64,000 nt of DNA, from the NCBI RefSeq assembly GCF_025318105.1, contig NZ_JAOANI010000029.1, forward strand, positions 62,001-126,000. Reading direction: 5' to 3'. The DNA is from Venatoribacter pacificus. GTDB lineage: Bacteria > Pseudomonadota > Gammaproteobacteria > Pseudomonadales > Oceanobacteraceae. This document shows positions 17,197 through 25,454 of this stretch, piece by piece. The position numbers and the translations under genes were made by a program. The notes below the pieces were generated by a model that was not told where the DNA came from, did not search any database, and saw nothing but the letters and a program-made list of their open reading frames with translations. Position 1 is the stretch's first letter. Each line of letters opens with the position of its first letter.

Positions 17197-18621
17197 TCAG
17201 GCCGACCGTGGATCGAAGGCATCACGGACGCGGTCGGAGAATAAATTCGCCGCCAGCACCAGCACAAACATCAGCACAAAGGCCGCCGCAACCGACCACC
17301 ACACCACCGGATCACGGGATAACTCAGACCGTGCTTCGTTAATCATATTGCCCCAACTGGCCATCGACGGATCAACGCCGACGCCGATATAAGACAACAC
17401 CGCCTCGGCCAGTACAAAGACGCTGAAATCCAGCACCAGAGCAATCAGAATAATATGGGTAATATTGGGCAGAATATGGCGGTAAATAATACGGTTATGG
17501 CCAACACCAAAAGCATGAGCCGCCTGCACATAATCGAGCTGGCTGACTTTTAACGTCTCCGCGCGCAATAAGCGGCACAGGCCTGTCCAGCTGGTCATAC
17601 CCAAAATAAAACACAGCGCCAGGAATTTAAAATCGGCCCGCACAGCTACCAGATTAAACTGCTCCGGATGGGTTTCGATATACACATCAATCAACAGCAC
17701 CGATGCCGCAATTAACAGAATGCCCGGAATAGAACTTAATGTGGTGTAAATATACTGCACCACGTCATCAACCCAGCCTTTGAAATAACCGGCACTGATA
17801 CCCAGCACAATCGCCAGCGGCAGCGTCAGCAGGGTTGCCAGGGTACCGATTAACACCCCGGTGCGGATGGCTTTAATACTCCAGTAGAGAACATCCTGCC
17901 CGACTTTATCGGTACCCAGAATGTGATACACCTTACTCAGCTCCAGCACCCAGCAACAGGCCAGCACCAATAAAGACAGCGTCAGATAAATGGTTCCCCA
18001 GGGCAACGTCTGCTGAGTGGTCAGCCCCCTACTATAGGATTGACGCTGTTGACGCTGACGCCAAACGATATGCAAACCGATAATCACCGCACTGATAAAG
18101 GCCGCCATCAGCAATGCCTTCATAGAGCGGACAAAAATATCCTTGCCATGATCAGCCTCATCGGCAAGATGCTGCCCGGCATTCGCTAAGCGCGGAAAAT
18201 CGCGATACACAACACCATCGTCGGTTTGCATGTTTTCTTTGGCGAAAGAATAAATCGCGAACGGTGCCGAATAGGTTTTTTCGTCTTTATTGCGCAGCTC
18301 AGTCAGCACGACATCCAGAACGCTGTGCACTTCCTGACTGTAATGTACTTCCTCGCTGCCTTCGGTTTTTTCCAGAGGTGCGCGGTAATGCAGGGAATCC
18401 AGCAAGGCAATCAACAGATAAAACAGAATAACAATAAAAGATGCGACACCGGCACGGGAGTGAAACACCGTACGCCAGCGCTGACGCGCCAGCGGGTTTT
18501 TACTTAACTGGTAAAAAAACAGTCCGAGACTGGCCACCAGAATATAAATAAGCACATCGCTCCACAACACGACAGGCTTAATGCTCAGTAATTCATTCAT
18601 AACAGACGTCAATTCATTCAT
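17197..18621 (-). CDS. yejE: Oligopeptide ABC transporter permease (YejE/DppC-like) with extra N-terminal region
   Basis: A 474-residue membrane permease. The C-terminal ~240 residues are a standard DppC-type BPD_transp_1 core: LGTDKVGQDVLYWSIKAIRTGV, the EAA-loop helix DYVQAAHAFGVGHNRIIYRHILPN, and the closing FDPRSA. The family is normally ~300-340 aa. Here the N-terminal half adds membrane segments around residues 18-38, 58-76 and 167-187. Between them lies a ~90-residue periplasmic loop (YRAPLEKTEGSEEVHYS...DHGKDIFVRS). It starts 15 bases after the partner permease ends and stops 10 bases before yejF. The substrate is probably a di- or oligopeptide or peptide-like antibiotic; this is inference from family. 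Confidence 0.85.
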   Translation of the reverse strand: MNELTSVMNELLSIKPVVLWSDVLIYILVASLGLFFYQLSKNPLARQRWRTVFHSRAGVASFIVILFYLLIALLDSLHYRAPLEKTEGSEEVHYSQEVHSVLDVVLTELRNKDEKTYSAPFAIYSFAKENMQTDDGVVYRDFPRLANAGQHLADEADHGKDIFVRSMKALLMAAFISAVIIGLHIVWRQRQQRQSYSRGLTTQQTLPWGTIYLTLSLLVLACCWVLELSKVYHILGTDKVGQDVLYWSIKAIRTGVLIGTLATLLTLPLAIVLGISAGYFKGWVDDVVQYIYTTLSSIPGILLIAASVLLIDVYIETHPEQFNLVAVRADFKFLALCFILGMTSWTGLCRLLRAETLKVSQLDYVQAAHAFGVGHNRIIYRHILPNITHIILIALVLDFSVFVLAEAVLSYIGVGVDPSMASWGNMINEARSELSRDPVVWWSVAAAFVLMFVLVLAANLFSDRVRDAFDPRSA

Positions 18622-18636
18622 ATCAGGTCACTCATA

Positions 18637-19614
18637 TCAGGACAGCCTTACCCGTGGATCGACCAGGGTGTAAGAAATATCCGTCAGAATCAGACCGAGG
18701 ATATAGAGTACGGAACCAAGAAACACCATGCTGCGCACGATGGCAAAATCCTGTGCCTGAATGGCGTCCAGGGTGTAACTGCCAAGGCCGGGAATGCCAA
18801 AGAAAGATTCAATCAGCAGGCTGCCCATAAATAACGACGGGATCACCACCACCACACTGGTGAGAATCGGAATCAGGCCGTTAGGCAGAATATGACGGAA
18901 CAATACCGCGGTTTCCGATACCCCTTTGGCGCGCGCAGTGCGCACATAATCTTTATTGGCTTCTTCCAGAAATAACGTGCGGTACAACCGCGTACCACCA
19001 CCGATACCGGCGACCACGCCGATAATCACCGGCAATATCAGAAAACGGATGGCATCGGTGCCGGCCAGATAGCCGGAAATCGGCACCAGATGCCAGAGTT
19101 TGGCAAAGAAATACTGCCCGCCCAGAATATAAAACACCCCGGATATCGACAACAGCACCACGCACAGCACCATCGCAGCGGTATCAAACGCACTGGCGCG
19201 GAACATCACCACAAACAGCGCGAATACAATATTGACGCTGATGCCGATAATAAAGGTTGGCAAGGCAACCGCCAGACTCGGCCACATCCTTTCACTGATA
19301 TCGGCACCAATGACCCGGCCTTCATCCGATTTGCCAAAATCAAATACGAACAGCCGCGCTGACTTTTCAAAAAAGATGGTATCGGTCAGCAACCCTTCGC
19401 TGTTTTCAGCAGCGTTGATAAATAAGGGCTTGTCATAACCACGCTGCGCTTTCCATTGTTCTATGGCTTCTTCTGAGACATGTTTATCACCCAGCTGCAC
19501 CCGTGCCATCTGATCCGGTGTATTCACCATAAAAAACAGGGCAAAGGTCAGCAGGTTTACACCGAGAAGAATCGGCAGGGCGTAGGCTAAACGACGGATA
19601 ATATAAGCCAGCAT
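18637..19614 (-). CDS. yejB: Oligopeptide ABC transporter permease (YejB/DppB-like)
   Basis: A 325-residue permease of the DppB class. It opens with MLAYIIRRLAYALPILLGVNLLTF, the classic N-terminal helix of this family. It carries the EAA loop DYVRTARAKGVSETAVLFRHILPN and ends SYTLVDPRVRLS. The open frame extends upstream to 19842, but that extra part is the antisense-like overlap of the binding-protein gene. ATG 19614 lies one base after the binding-protein stop and fits the family N-terminus exactly. It forms the translocation channel with the permease at 17197. Confidence 0.9.
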   Translation of the reverse strand: MLAYIIRRLAYALPILLGVNLLTFALFFMVNTPDQMARVQLGDKHVSEEAIEQWKAQRGYDKPLFINAAENSEGLLTDTIFFEKSARLFVFDFGKSDEGRVIGADISERMWPSLAVALPTFIIGISVNIVFALFVVMFRASAFDTAAMVLCVVLLSISGVFYILGGQYFFAKLWHLVPISGYLAGTDAIRFLILPVIIGVVAGIGGGTRLYRTLFLEEANKDYVRTARAKGVSETAVLFRHILPNGLIPILTSVVVVIPSLFMGSLLIESFFGIPGLGSYTLDAIQAQDFAIVRSMVFLGSVLYILGLILTDISYTLVDPRVRLS

Positions 19615-19615
19615 A

Positions 19616-21913
19616 TCAGCCCTCCTGCTCTGCTGAAGTGGTTGTCTCGCTGCCGATACGGCGCTGCTGGCGACGACGGAAGGCACGGTACCCCGGCAGC
19701 AACGCAACCAGCAGAATTCCAACGACGACAAAAATGGGCCATAACACCGGAGCATTCCAGGCCGCCTGCGCCTGACTGCGCTGTTCAACATCAACGGCAA
19801 AATATTTAAGTACACTCTTGCTGATGCCATGGGCCTTAACATTACGAACCCAATGATTATTCAGCACATAAGAATGCGGATGCCAGCCAGATGCCCACAC
19901 CGCATCGCGCTGCAGAATGGCAATCATACGGCGGATAATCTCCATGCGCTGCGGCGAATCTTCCATCAGCTGCATCTGGTCGAATAAACGGTTGTATTCG
20001 GGATTATTGTAATTGGTGGAATTTACCCCACTGCCACCGCTGATCACCTGACCGTTATTGCCGTACTGTAAAAACAGGAAGTTTTCGGCATCCGGATAAT
20101 CGGCCAGCCAGCCCCACTGGAATAACTGAGCATTACCGGTCTGCATTTTTTCTTTAAAGCGGTTGTAATCGGTACCACGGATATTGAGCTGAATATTCAG
20201 CTTTTTAAATTGTTTGATCATCCAGTTCTGCATCGCACTGCCGCCACTGCCACCGGTCGGGGTATCCAGATTCAGCACCAGAGGCTCACCGGTTTTGGCA
20301 TGGCGGCCGCCCGGGTAACCGGCTTCGGCCAATAACCGTTTGGCCTCTTCCAGCGATTTGCGCTGTGGTTTGCCATCCACCCAGTCAAATACATAAGGGT
20401 TAATGCCCTCTTCGCCACTCTGATAACCGAAAATACCCGGCGGTATCGGGCTCATGGCCACTTCGCCACGGCCGTTGGCAAAGATTGAAATCATTTCCTG
20501 CTGATCGTAAACAATGGCGATCGCCTGGCGCAGCTTGCGTGCACGTTCGCGGCTTTTGGCATCCCCTTTATCGCCGACCACCGGGTCGAGCATATTAAAG
20601 GCAAGATAATAACTGCCCAGCACCACTTCTTTTTCCAGCGTTACGCCTTTGGCTGTCATTTCCGGGCTCAGGCCAATGCCATCACTGCTGACGCGGATCG
20701 CCTGATCAAAGCTGTCACTGGCAATACCAGAGCGGTCGTAATAGCCCTGCATAAACTTGGTCCACAGCGGGATGGCTTCTTTTTCCAGCCGGTAAACCAC
20801 TTTATCCAGTAATGGCAATTGCTTTCCGGCGTCATCCAGTAAACCGGCCGCAACATCCTCAGGCGAACCTTCAGCAGGATAATAATCGGCGCGGTAGTTC
20901 GGGTTCTTTTCCAGAATGATGACTTCGTTGGGGTTATTGCGCGTCATCATAAAAGGGCCGGTGCCCACCGGGTGCCAGTTCAGCACAATATTACGGTCGG
21001 CCAGTCCAGGCTGATGGTAAAAACGATCGACCTCCCAGGGGATGGGCGCAAAAAAGTGGAAGGCCAGCCAGTATTTAAATTGCGGATATTTGCCTTTTAA
21101 GCGGATGGTAAAATCGTAACGGCTCTGGGCTTCAACACCGGCCATACTGAGTTGGCGTAAATCCAGCCAGGCCTGTTTGCCTGCTTTTTCTTCCAGCACT
21201 TTACGCGTATCACTCGCAATCTGACTGAATTCCGTCATGCCGACAATATAATCGCTGAGCAGTGCGCGTACCGGCGACAACAATTTAGGGTCGGCCAGGC
21301 GTTTAACCTGATACACATAATCTTCAGCCACCAGTTCACGACTGCCCTGCTCAGTAAAATCGTCGAGACTGCGGTATTGCTCTGATTCGGCGGCCGAAGC
21401 AAACAGATAACGTGATTCACCCTTTTCGTTCAGGGCAAAGGCCGGATGCGGCTGATAGCGGATACCGGGTTGCAACTGAAAATGGTAGGTAGAAAAGGCA
21501 ATGTTTTCGCTGTCGGCATCCACTTCATTACCATCGGCATCGCTGTAATGGATGTCCGGCATCGCCGTCAGGGTATTGGGAATCAGCTCGTAAGGACGTT
21601 TAAGGTAGTCATAAGCCAGAGGCGGCTCGTAAATCTGATCAATAAAGCGCGATTCATCCGAACTGTAAGAGCGGGCCGGATCAAGGAATTTGGGACGTTC
21701 AGAAAAACTGGAATAGAGAATATTGGCGCTGGCTTCGGACTCCGGATGAGGATTATTCCAGGCCTGATCACTGCACCCCGCCAGCAACACTGCACCTGCC
21801 AGCCATAGACCTGCGCTTACAGCTTTCAGCCAGCCAGACTTTTGCAAACCAGCCTGCAGACGACCAGTAAACCCGCCGCAGCGGCGCATCTTCCCCAAAA
21901 CAACAGTGTTCAT
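19616..21913 (-). CDS. Solute-binding lipoprotein, family 5, with C-terminal membrane anchor
   Basis: A 765-residue extracellular solute-binding protein (SBP_bac_5), first gene of the ABC operon. A signal peptide ends with lipobox LLAGC, Cys47 being the lipid site. Family features include FLDPARSYSSDESRFIDQIYEPP, WHPVGTGPFMMTRNNPNEVIILEKNPNYRADYYP and RQAIAIVYDQQEMISIF. At the C-terminus there is a hydrophobic helix (LWPIFVVVGILLVALLPGY, about residues 720-740) followed by a basic tail, RAFRRRQQRR. It is therefore predicted to be held in the inner membrane at both ends, which is not the standard soluble or simply lipidated form. E. coli YejA is ~600 aa, so this is a long relative. It binds peptides by family. 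Confidence 0.87.
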   Translation of the reverse strand: MNTVVLGKMRRCGGFTGRLQAGLQKSGWLKAVSAGLWLAGAVLLAGCSDQAWNNPHPESEASANILYSSFSERPKFLDPARSYSSDESRFIDQIYEPPLAYDYLKRPYELIPNTLTAMPDIHYSDADGNEVDADSENIAFSTYHFQLQPGIRYQPHPAFALNEKGESRYLFASAAESEQYRSLDDFTEQGSRELVAEDYVYQVKRLADPKLLSPVRALLSDYIVGMTEFSQIASDTRKVLEEKAGKQAWLDLRQLSMAGVEAQSRYDFTIRLKGKYPQFKYWLAFHFFAPIPWEVDRFYHQPGLADRNIVLNWHPVGTGPFMMTRNNPNEVIILEKNPNYRADYYPAEGSPEDVAAGLLDDAGKQLPLLDKVVYRLEKEAIPLWTKFMQGYYDRSGIASDSFDQAIRVSSDGIGLSPEMTAKGVTLEKEVVLGSYYLAFNMLDPVVGDKGDAKSRERARKLRQAIAIVYDQQEMISIFANGRGEVAMSPIPPGIFGYQSGEEGINPYVFDWVDGKPQRKSLEEAKRLLAEAGYPGGRHAKTGEPLVLNLDTPTGGSGGSAMQNWMIKQFKKLNIQLNIRGTDYNRFKEKMQTGNAQLFQWGWLADYPDAENFLFLQYGNNGQVISGGSGVNSTNYNNPEYNRLFDQMQLMEDSPQRMEIIRRMIAILQRDAVWASGWHPHSYVLNNHWVRNVKAHGISKSVLKYFAVDVEQRSQAQAAWNAPVLWPIFVVVGILLVALLPGYRAFRRRQQRRIGSETTTSAEQEG

Positions 21914-22266
21914 CAGCAGCTATCCATTACAACTCCGGCAGTCAGCCCCTCACTGCGGCTCCCTCTTACAGCGAAGGCAACCTGAGAGCAGCTGGCACAA
22001 CGCCAGTCCGATGCAGAGATTTATTATTGTGTTTGCCTGCCCAACCACCTCAGGGGCAGACGGATATGACAGCAGAGTGTGCCAACATTTCCCGCCGGTG
22101 CAAGCTTTCCTCATTCAGGATATGTCAGTGTCCGCTGTGTCGGACGCTCTGGTGGTTATATTTTATACAGAAGGGACAGCCAGGCTGCCGTTGCAGGCTC
22201 TGTTGCTGACCGCATAACGGAGATCGGGCGCGTTATCAGCACAGGCGCCCTTGTCCACTCTAAGAA
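21914..22266. other. Intergenic region upstream of the ABC operon; no gene supported
   Basis: About 350 bases that include the 5' region of the ABC operon and an AT patch (around 22155-22167) that resembles -10 boxes on the minus strand. Short ORFs here have no RBS or family resemblance. ATAAC and GTTATGC-like heptamers near 22209-22235 hint at a decayed recombination site, but pairing is poor. Confidence 0.4.
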
Positions 22267-22341
22267 CTATAACGCCTCAATAACCGGCGCAGCTTTGCTG
22301 TGTTCCGTACCGTAAGCGCGTAATTGATTGACTTGTTATGC
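22267..22341 (-). repeat. attC-like recombination site 1 (integron cassette end)
   Basis: Read on the minus strand, the site opens GCATAAC and closes GTTATAG, the inverted outer boxes of attC sites. Inner arms TCAATCAAT and ATTGA pair with an unpaired extra base, as in attC L boxes, and GCGC pairs further in. The 75-base length is typical. It begins one base after the stop of the gene at 22343-22768, as expected for a gene cassette. Confidence 0.68.
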
Positions 22342-22342
22342 A

Positions 22343-22768
22343 TTAATCTATATCCGCAACCCAAAGCATGGAATCTAGCTGCTTACCAACTTTAACCATC
22401 AAACCCGTATCAATCGTTGCACCCGTGATAGGTGTGAAAGACCATGCATTCTCGCCATTAGAATATGGAACATTACTATTAGTGAAAAACCGAGCCTGCT
22501 TATCTTGAAACGCCATAAATTCTTTTGCCAACTCTCTGGCACTAAGCTTACTCATGACTTCATTTTCGTAACAAAGATCGGTCGATAGAACATCTATAAG
22601 TAATTTTTCCGCATCTTTAAATTTCACTTCTGAAAGTGTAAGAATATCGGAATTAATAAAGCCAGCCTCTCTTAATCCCTCATATCTTGTGGCCCAAGGT
22701 ACATTTTGAAAAGAATAGAAGAATGCCCTTCCACCAGTTTTCTTCTTAAGCTTTTCTTCAAAGTTCAT
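22343..22768 (-). CDS. Cassette-borne hypothetical protein (141 aa)
   Basis: No family recognised. A 141-residue soluble, mixed alpha/beta, AT-rich gene with a good start: ATG 22768 with AGGAAG eleven bases ahead. It fills the space between two attC-like sites (ending within two bases of site 1 and starting 19 bases after site 2). This is the standard one-gene cassette layout. Most integron cassette genes of chromosomal arrays encode unknown small proteins like this. No signal peptide and no membrane span. Confidence 0.65.
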   Translation of the reverse strand: MNFEEKLKKKTGGRAFFYSFQNVPWATRYEGLREAGFINSDILTLSEVKFKDAEKLLIDVLSTDLCYENEVMSKLSARELAKEFMAFQDKQARFFTNSNVPYSNGENAWSFTPITGATIDTGLMVKVGKQLDSMLWVADID

Positions 22769-22786
22769 GATGTCGACTTCCTGGGT

Positions 22787-22858
22787 GTATAACGCCGCGC
22801 TCTGCAGAAAATTTGGAGCGCAGCGGAAAATTTGTCCGGCAGTAGCGCCTTGTCATGC
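22787..22858 (-). repeat. attC-like recombination site 2
   Basis: Minus-strand reading opens GCATGAC and closes GTTATAC. The arms GGCGCTACTGC and GCAGAGCGC pair apart from one extra base, and AAATTT blocks pair near the apex. It spans 72 bases. The opening box contains the TGA stop of the upstream cassette frame, a common cassette feature. One base of the outer box departs from the usual form (GTCATGC instead of GTTATGC on the plus strand). Confidence 0.65.
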
Positions 22859-23356
22859 AAATACATTTGTAGTTTTATGGACGTCAAACCAATTGACGTA
22901 ATTTTTTAGTGCTTCAAATTCTCGCAAATCAATATAGCGCCCTTTCAATTCTTCTTTGCAACGAGACAAATACTCTTCGATAGCAGCCAATACGCCATCG
23001 CTCGTTTTTTACCATATTGCACCTTCAGCAACTAATTTGTGTGCCTTGAATTCGAATTTCTTCTTTCTTGTCCTTACCTTTCTTTGTGGCTCAGTACCCC
23101 AATACTCACCTCGAATTTGGCTACCCATAAAGAAAAGCTTTATGTGCCCAACAACCTCATTAAATTCCCAGTCGCCACCATAGGATGAACGATGACTTAT
23201 TCTCCAGCTCTCTACCATGTCCGGGTTGTTTCGCCGAAAGTTGATATCCCATGATCTCGAGATAAGCTTTTCGAAGTCTTCATTCATTTGCGAATAATAC
23301 TTATCTTCAGACAACCGATAGACTGGTATCACCATAAAATAATTATCGAAGACCAT
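22853..23356 (-). pseudogene. Cassette-borne hypothetical gene interrupted by an in-frame TAA
   Basis: From ATG 23356 (AAGGA seven bases ahead) the frame encodes about 115 residues, beginning MVFDNYFMVIPVYRLSEDKYY, and stops at TAA 23011-23009. The very same frame then stays open for 51 further codons with protein-like content (LAAIEEYLSRCKEELKGRY...) and ends at TGA 22855-22853, exactly inside the outer box of attC-like site 2. One substitution in the TGG-TAA-AAA-ACG context would explain the break. The frame also runs upstream to 23401, but a GTTATGC cassette-boundary heptamer lies at 23378-23372, so 23356 is the natural start. No family recognised. A sequencing error cannot be excluded. 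Confidence 0.6.
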
Positions 23357-23401
23357 GATTAATCCTTGGGTGCATAACATCTTATTAGTGTGCGTGCGCA
23401 T

Positions 23402-23619
23402 TTATTCCGGGCGACTCTTTCGAGAAACCCCACATAACTCGTTGACCAAACTGAGAAATCGTCCATAACTCAAATCCCTTCCAGAAAAACGCGCATGCCT
23501 GTTAATTCAATGCCTTTGCGCATATAAATTTGTAAACTGAGGTTGCAAGCTATTGATTCATTTGGCATTTACGTTACTACCCTCTGGCAAAACGGGCAAG
23601 CACGAATGCAAAGCGTGCA
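23402..23619. other. Intergenic sequence upstream of the broken cassette gene
   Basis: AT-rich spacer with scattered GTTATG/ATAAC heptamers, but no pairing good enough to call a third attC site. No gene supported. Confidence 0.4.
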
Positions 23620-24005
23620 AATATCGCGGCTGAAAGCCGCTCCCACACTGCGCTTGCCAGGTGAGATGAGTCTTCTGATTTTGTCGCGGATAAGATCCGC
23701 TCCTTGTATCTCTCCATGAACATCTGATTTAGTATGCTGGGTCGCGGATAGTCGAATGCAACATCCATTGCAGCTATCGCGACTGAAAGCCGCTCCCACC
23801 ATGTGCTTGCCGGGTAACTTGAATCTTCTGATTTTGTCGCAGATAAGATCCGCTCCTGCAAACGTCACCTGATTTAATGTGCGGGGTCGCGGATAGTCGA
23901 ATACAACATCCATTGCAGATCTCGCAGCTGCAAGCCGCTCCCATACTGTGCTTGCCGGGTAAGTTGAATCTTCTGATTTTGTCGCGGACAAGTTCCGCTT
24001 CTGCC
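23620..24005. repeat. Tandem array of REP-containing units (period 145-153 bp, about 2.7 copies)
   Basis: Units begin near 23623, 23776 and 23921. Each carries a REP-like hairpin (atcgcggctgaaagccgctccca type) and a second one with the core TCGCGGATAAGATCCGC, separated by CTTGCCGGGTAA-GAATCTTCTGATTTTG. The first two units share a tail ending GTCGCGGATAGTCGAATRCAACATCCATTG. This resembles REP/BIME arrays of Pseudomonas and relatives. Open frames inside it are chance. Confidence 0.8.
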
Positions 24006-24175
24006 TTTCGCCTCAAAATAACCATCCGGTTATATCCTTGACCCGCATCAGTACCTTCCCCCAGCAGCCCGCTATCATCCCCTGCTGGCATGCCAATAAG
24101 GCGGCCGTTACAAGCCATAGACGTAACAACCACTAAGCTTATTCCAAACGGTGCTTAGAACCGAAAAAAACCTTC

Positions 24176-24205
24176 TTGTCCGAAATAACACAGTTTTGGG
24201 ATAAT
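24176..24205 (+). promoter_or_regulatory. Sigma-70-like promoter of the rnf operon
   Basis: TTGTCC at 24176-24181 and GATAAT at 24200-24205 with an 18-base spacer, about 50 bases ahead of rnfA. Good but not perfect match. Confidence 0.55.
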
Positions 24206-24255
24206 GCGCGCCCATTTTTTAATATCGACGGTACACATGTGCTGCGGAGCCATTG

Positions 24256-24837
24256 ATGACTGACTATCTGCTGATTCTGGTAAGCACCATTCTGGTCAAC
24301 AATTTCGTGCTGGTGCAGTTCCTCGGTCTCTGCCCTTTTATGGGTGTATCCAACAAGCTGGAAACCGCCATCGGCATGGGCGCGGCAACCACCTTCGTGC
24401 TGACGCTGGCGTCGGTGTGCAGCTATCTGGTGTACACCTACCTGCTGATTCCGCTGGATCTGGCCTACCTGAAAACCATCAGTTTTATCATGGTGATTGC
24501 CGTGGTGGTGGGCTTTACCGAGATGGCCATCCGCAAAACCAGCCCGCTGCTGTACCGCGTGCTGGGTATCTTCTTACCGCTGATTACCACCAACTGCGCG
24601 GTACTGGGTGTGGCCCTGCTGAATATCAAACGCGACAACAGTCTGGTCGAATCCATTCTTTATGGCTTTGGTGCCGCCGTGGGTTTCTCGCTGGTGATGG
24701 TACTGTTCGCCGCCCTGCGTGAACGTGTGGCCGTCGCCGACGTTCCCAAGCCTTTTCAGGGCTCGGCCATCGCTATGCTCACTGCCGGATTAATGTCGCT
24801 GGCGTTCTTAGGCTTTACCGGTCTGGTCAGTATTTAG
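24256..24837 (+). CDS. rnfA: Rnf electron transport complex subunit RnfA
   Basis: A 193-residue inner-membrane subunit with six hydrophobic helices, beginning MTDYLLILVSTILVNNFVLVQFLGLCPFMG and containing LPLITTNCAVLG, the conserved Cys-bearing segment shared by RnfA and RnfE. The pair is thought to hold an iron centre inside the membrane. It is the first gene of rnfABCDGE. The Rnf complex couples electron flow between NADH and ferredoxin to ion movement, and in some gammaproteobacteria it reduces the SoxR sensor. ATG 24256 is preferred over the adjacent TTG 24253; GGAG precedes it. Confidence 0.96.
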   Translation: MTDYLLILVSTILVNNFVLVQFLGLCPFMGVSNKLETAIGMGAATTFVLTLASVCSYLVYTYLLIPLDLAYLKTISFIMVIAVVVGFTEMAIRKTSPLLYRVLGIFLPLITTNCAVLGVALLNIKRDNSLVESILYGFGAAVGFSLVMVLFAALRERVAVADVPKPFQGSAIAMLTAGLMSLAFLGFTGLVSI

Positions 24838-24845
24838 GAGTTTTC

Positions 24846-25454
24846 ATGTCAGCTGCACTCTGGACCATTGTTATTGCGGTCGGCCTGCTGGCCGTTCTGG
24901 CGGTTATTTTTGGTGCCGTTCTGGGTTTTGCCGCCATCCGCTTTAAAGTAGAAGGCAACCCGATTGTCGATCAGATCAACAACCTGCTGCCGCAGACCCA
25001 GTGTGGTCAGTGTGGCTATCCGGGTTGTAAGCCCTACGCCGAAGCCATTGCCGGCGGTGAAAAAATCAACAAATGTCCGCCCGGCGGCGAAGGCACCATC
25101 CAAACTCTGGCCGATCTGCTCGGCGTAGAACCTGAGCCGCTGGACGCCGAGCACGGCGCCGAAAAAGCCGTACCCACCGTTGCCTTTATCCGTGAAGACG
25201 AGTGCATTGGCTGCACCAAGTGCATTCAGGCCTGCCCGGTCGATGCCATTCTCGGTGCCGCCAAGCAGATGCATACCGTCATCGCCGATGAATGCACCGG
25301 CTGTGACCTGTGTGTGGAGCCCTGCCCGGTCGACTGTATCGATATGATTCCGGTCAGCGTCGATAAATCCAACTGGTACTGGCAGGCCCCGACCTCAGGC
25401 GTTGAACTTATTGCCACCGACCGTCATCACCACCTGGCCGGAGACGCCGCATGA
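24846..25454 (+). CDS. rnfB: Rnf complex iron-sulfur subunit RnfB
   Basis: A 202-residue ferredoxin-like subunit. An N-terminal membrane helix (residues ~5-30) precedes a 4Fe-4S domain, CGQCGYPGC...CPPGG (~53-80). Two ferredoxin clusters follow: CIGCTKCIQACP and CTGCDLCVEPCP. It passes electrons between ferredoxin and the other subunits on the cytoplasmic face. ATG 24846 has AGGAG eight bases upstream. The last four bases overlap the start of rnfC, so the two are translationally coupled. Confidence 0.97.
   Translation: MSAALWTIVIAVGLLAVLAVIFGAVLGFAAIRFKVEGNPIVDQINNLLPQTQCGQCGYPGCKPYAEAIAGGEKINKCPPGGEGTIQTLADLLGVEPEPLDAEHGAEKAVPTVAFIREDECIGCTKCIQACPVDAILGAAKQMHTVIADECTGCDLCVEPCPVDCIDMIPVSVDKSNWYWQAPTSGVELIATDRHHHLAGDAA

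Noticed and set aside
21906..22217. Plus-strand ORF upstream of the ABC operon (103 residues)
   Set aside because: No ribosome site, no family resemblance, and it overlaps two other equally weak frames; most likely chance.
23372..23505. A third attC site upstream of the broken cassette gene
   Set aside because: A boundary heptamer GCATAAC is present, but the matching arm within 150 bases pairs only with large offsets, so it is not called.
23569..23991. Overlapping ORFs of 94-140 residues in the REP array
   Set aside because: Their peptides repeat with the DNA unit (LSATKSEDS.., KIRRFKLPGK..), the signature of chance frames in repeats.
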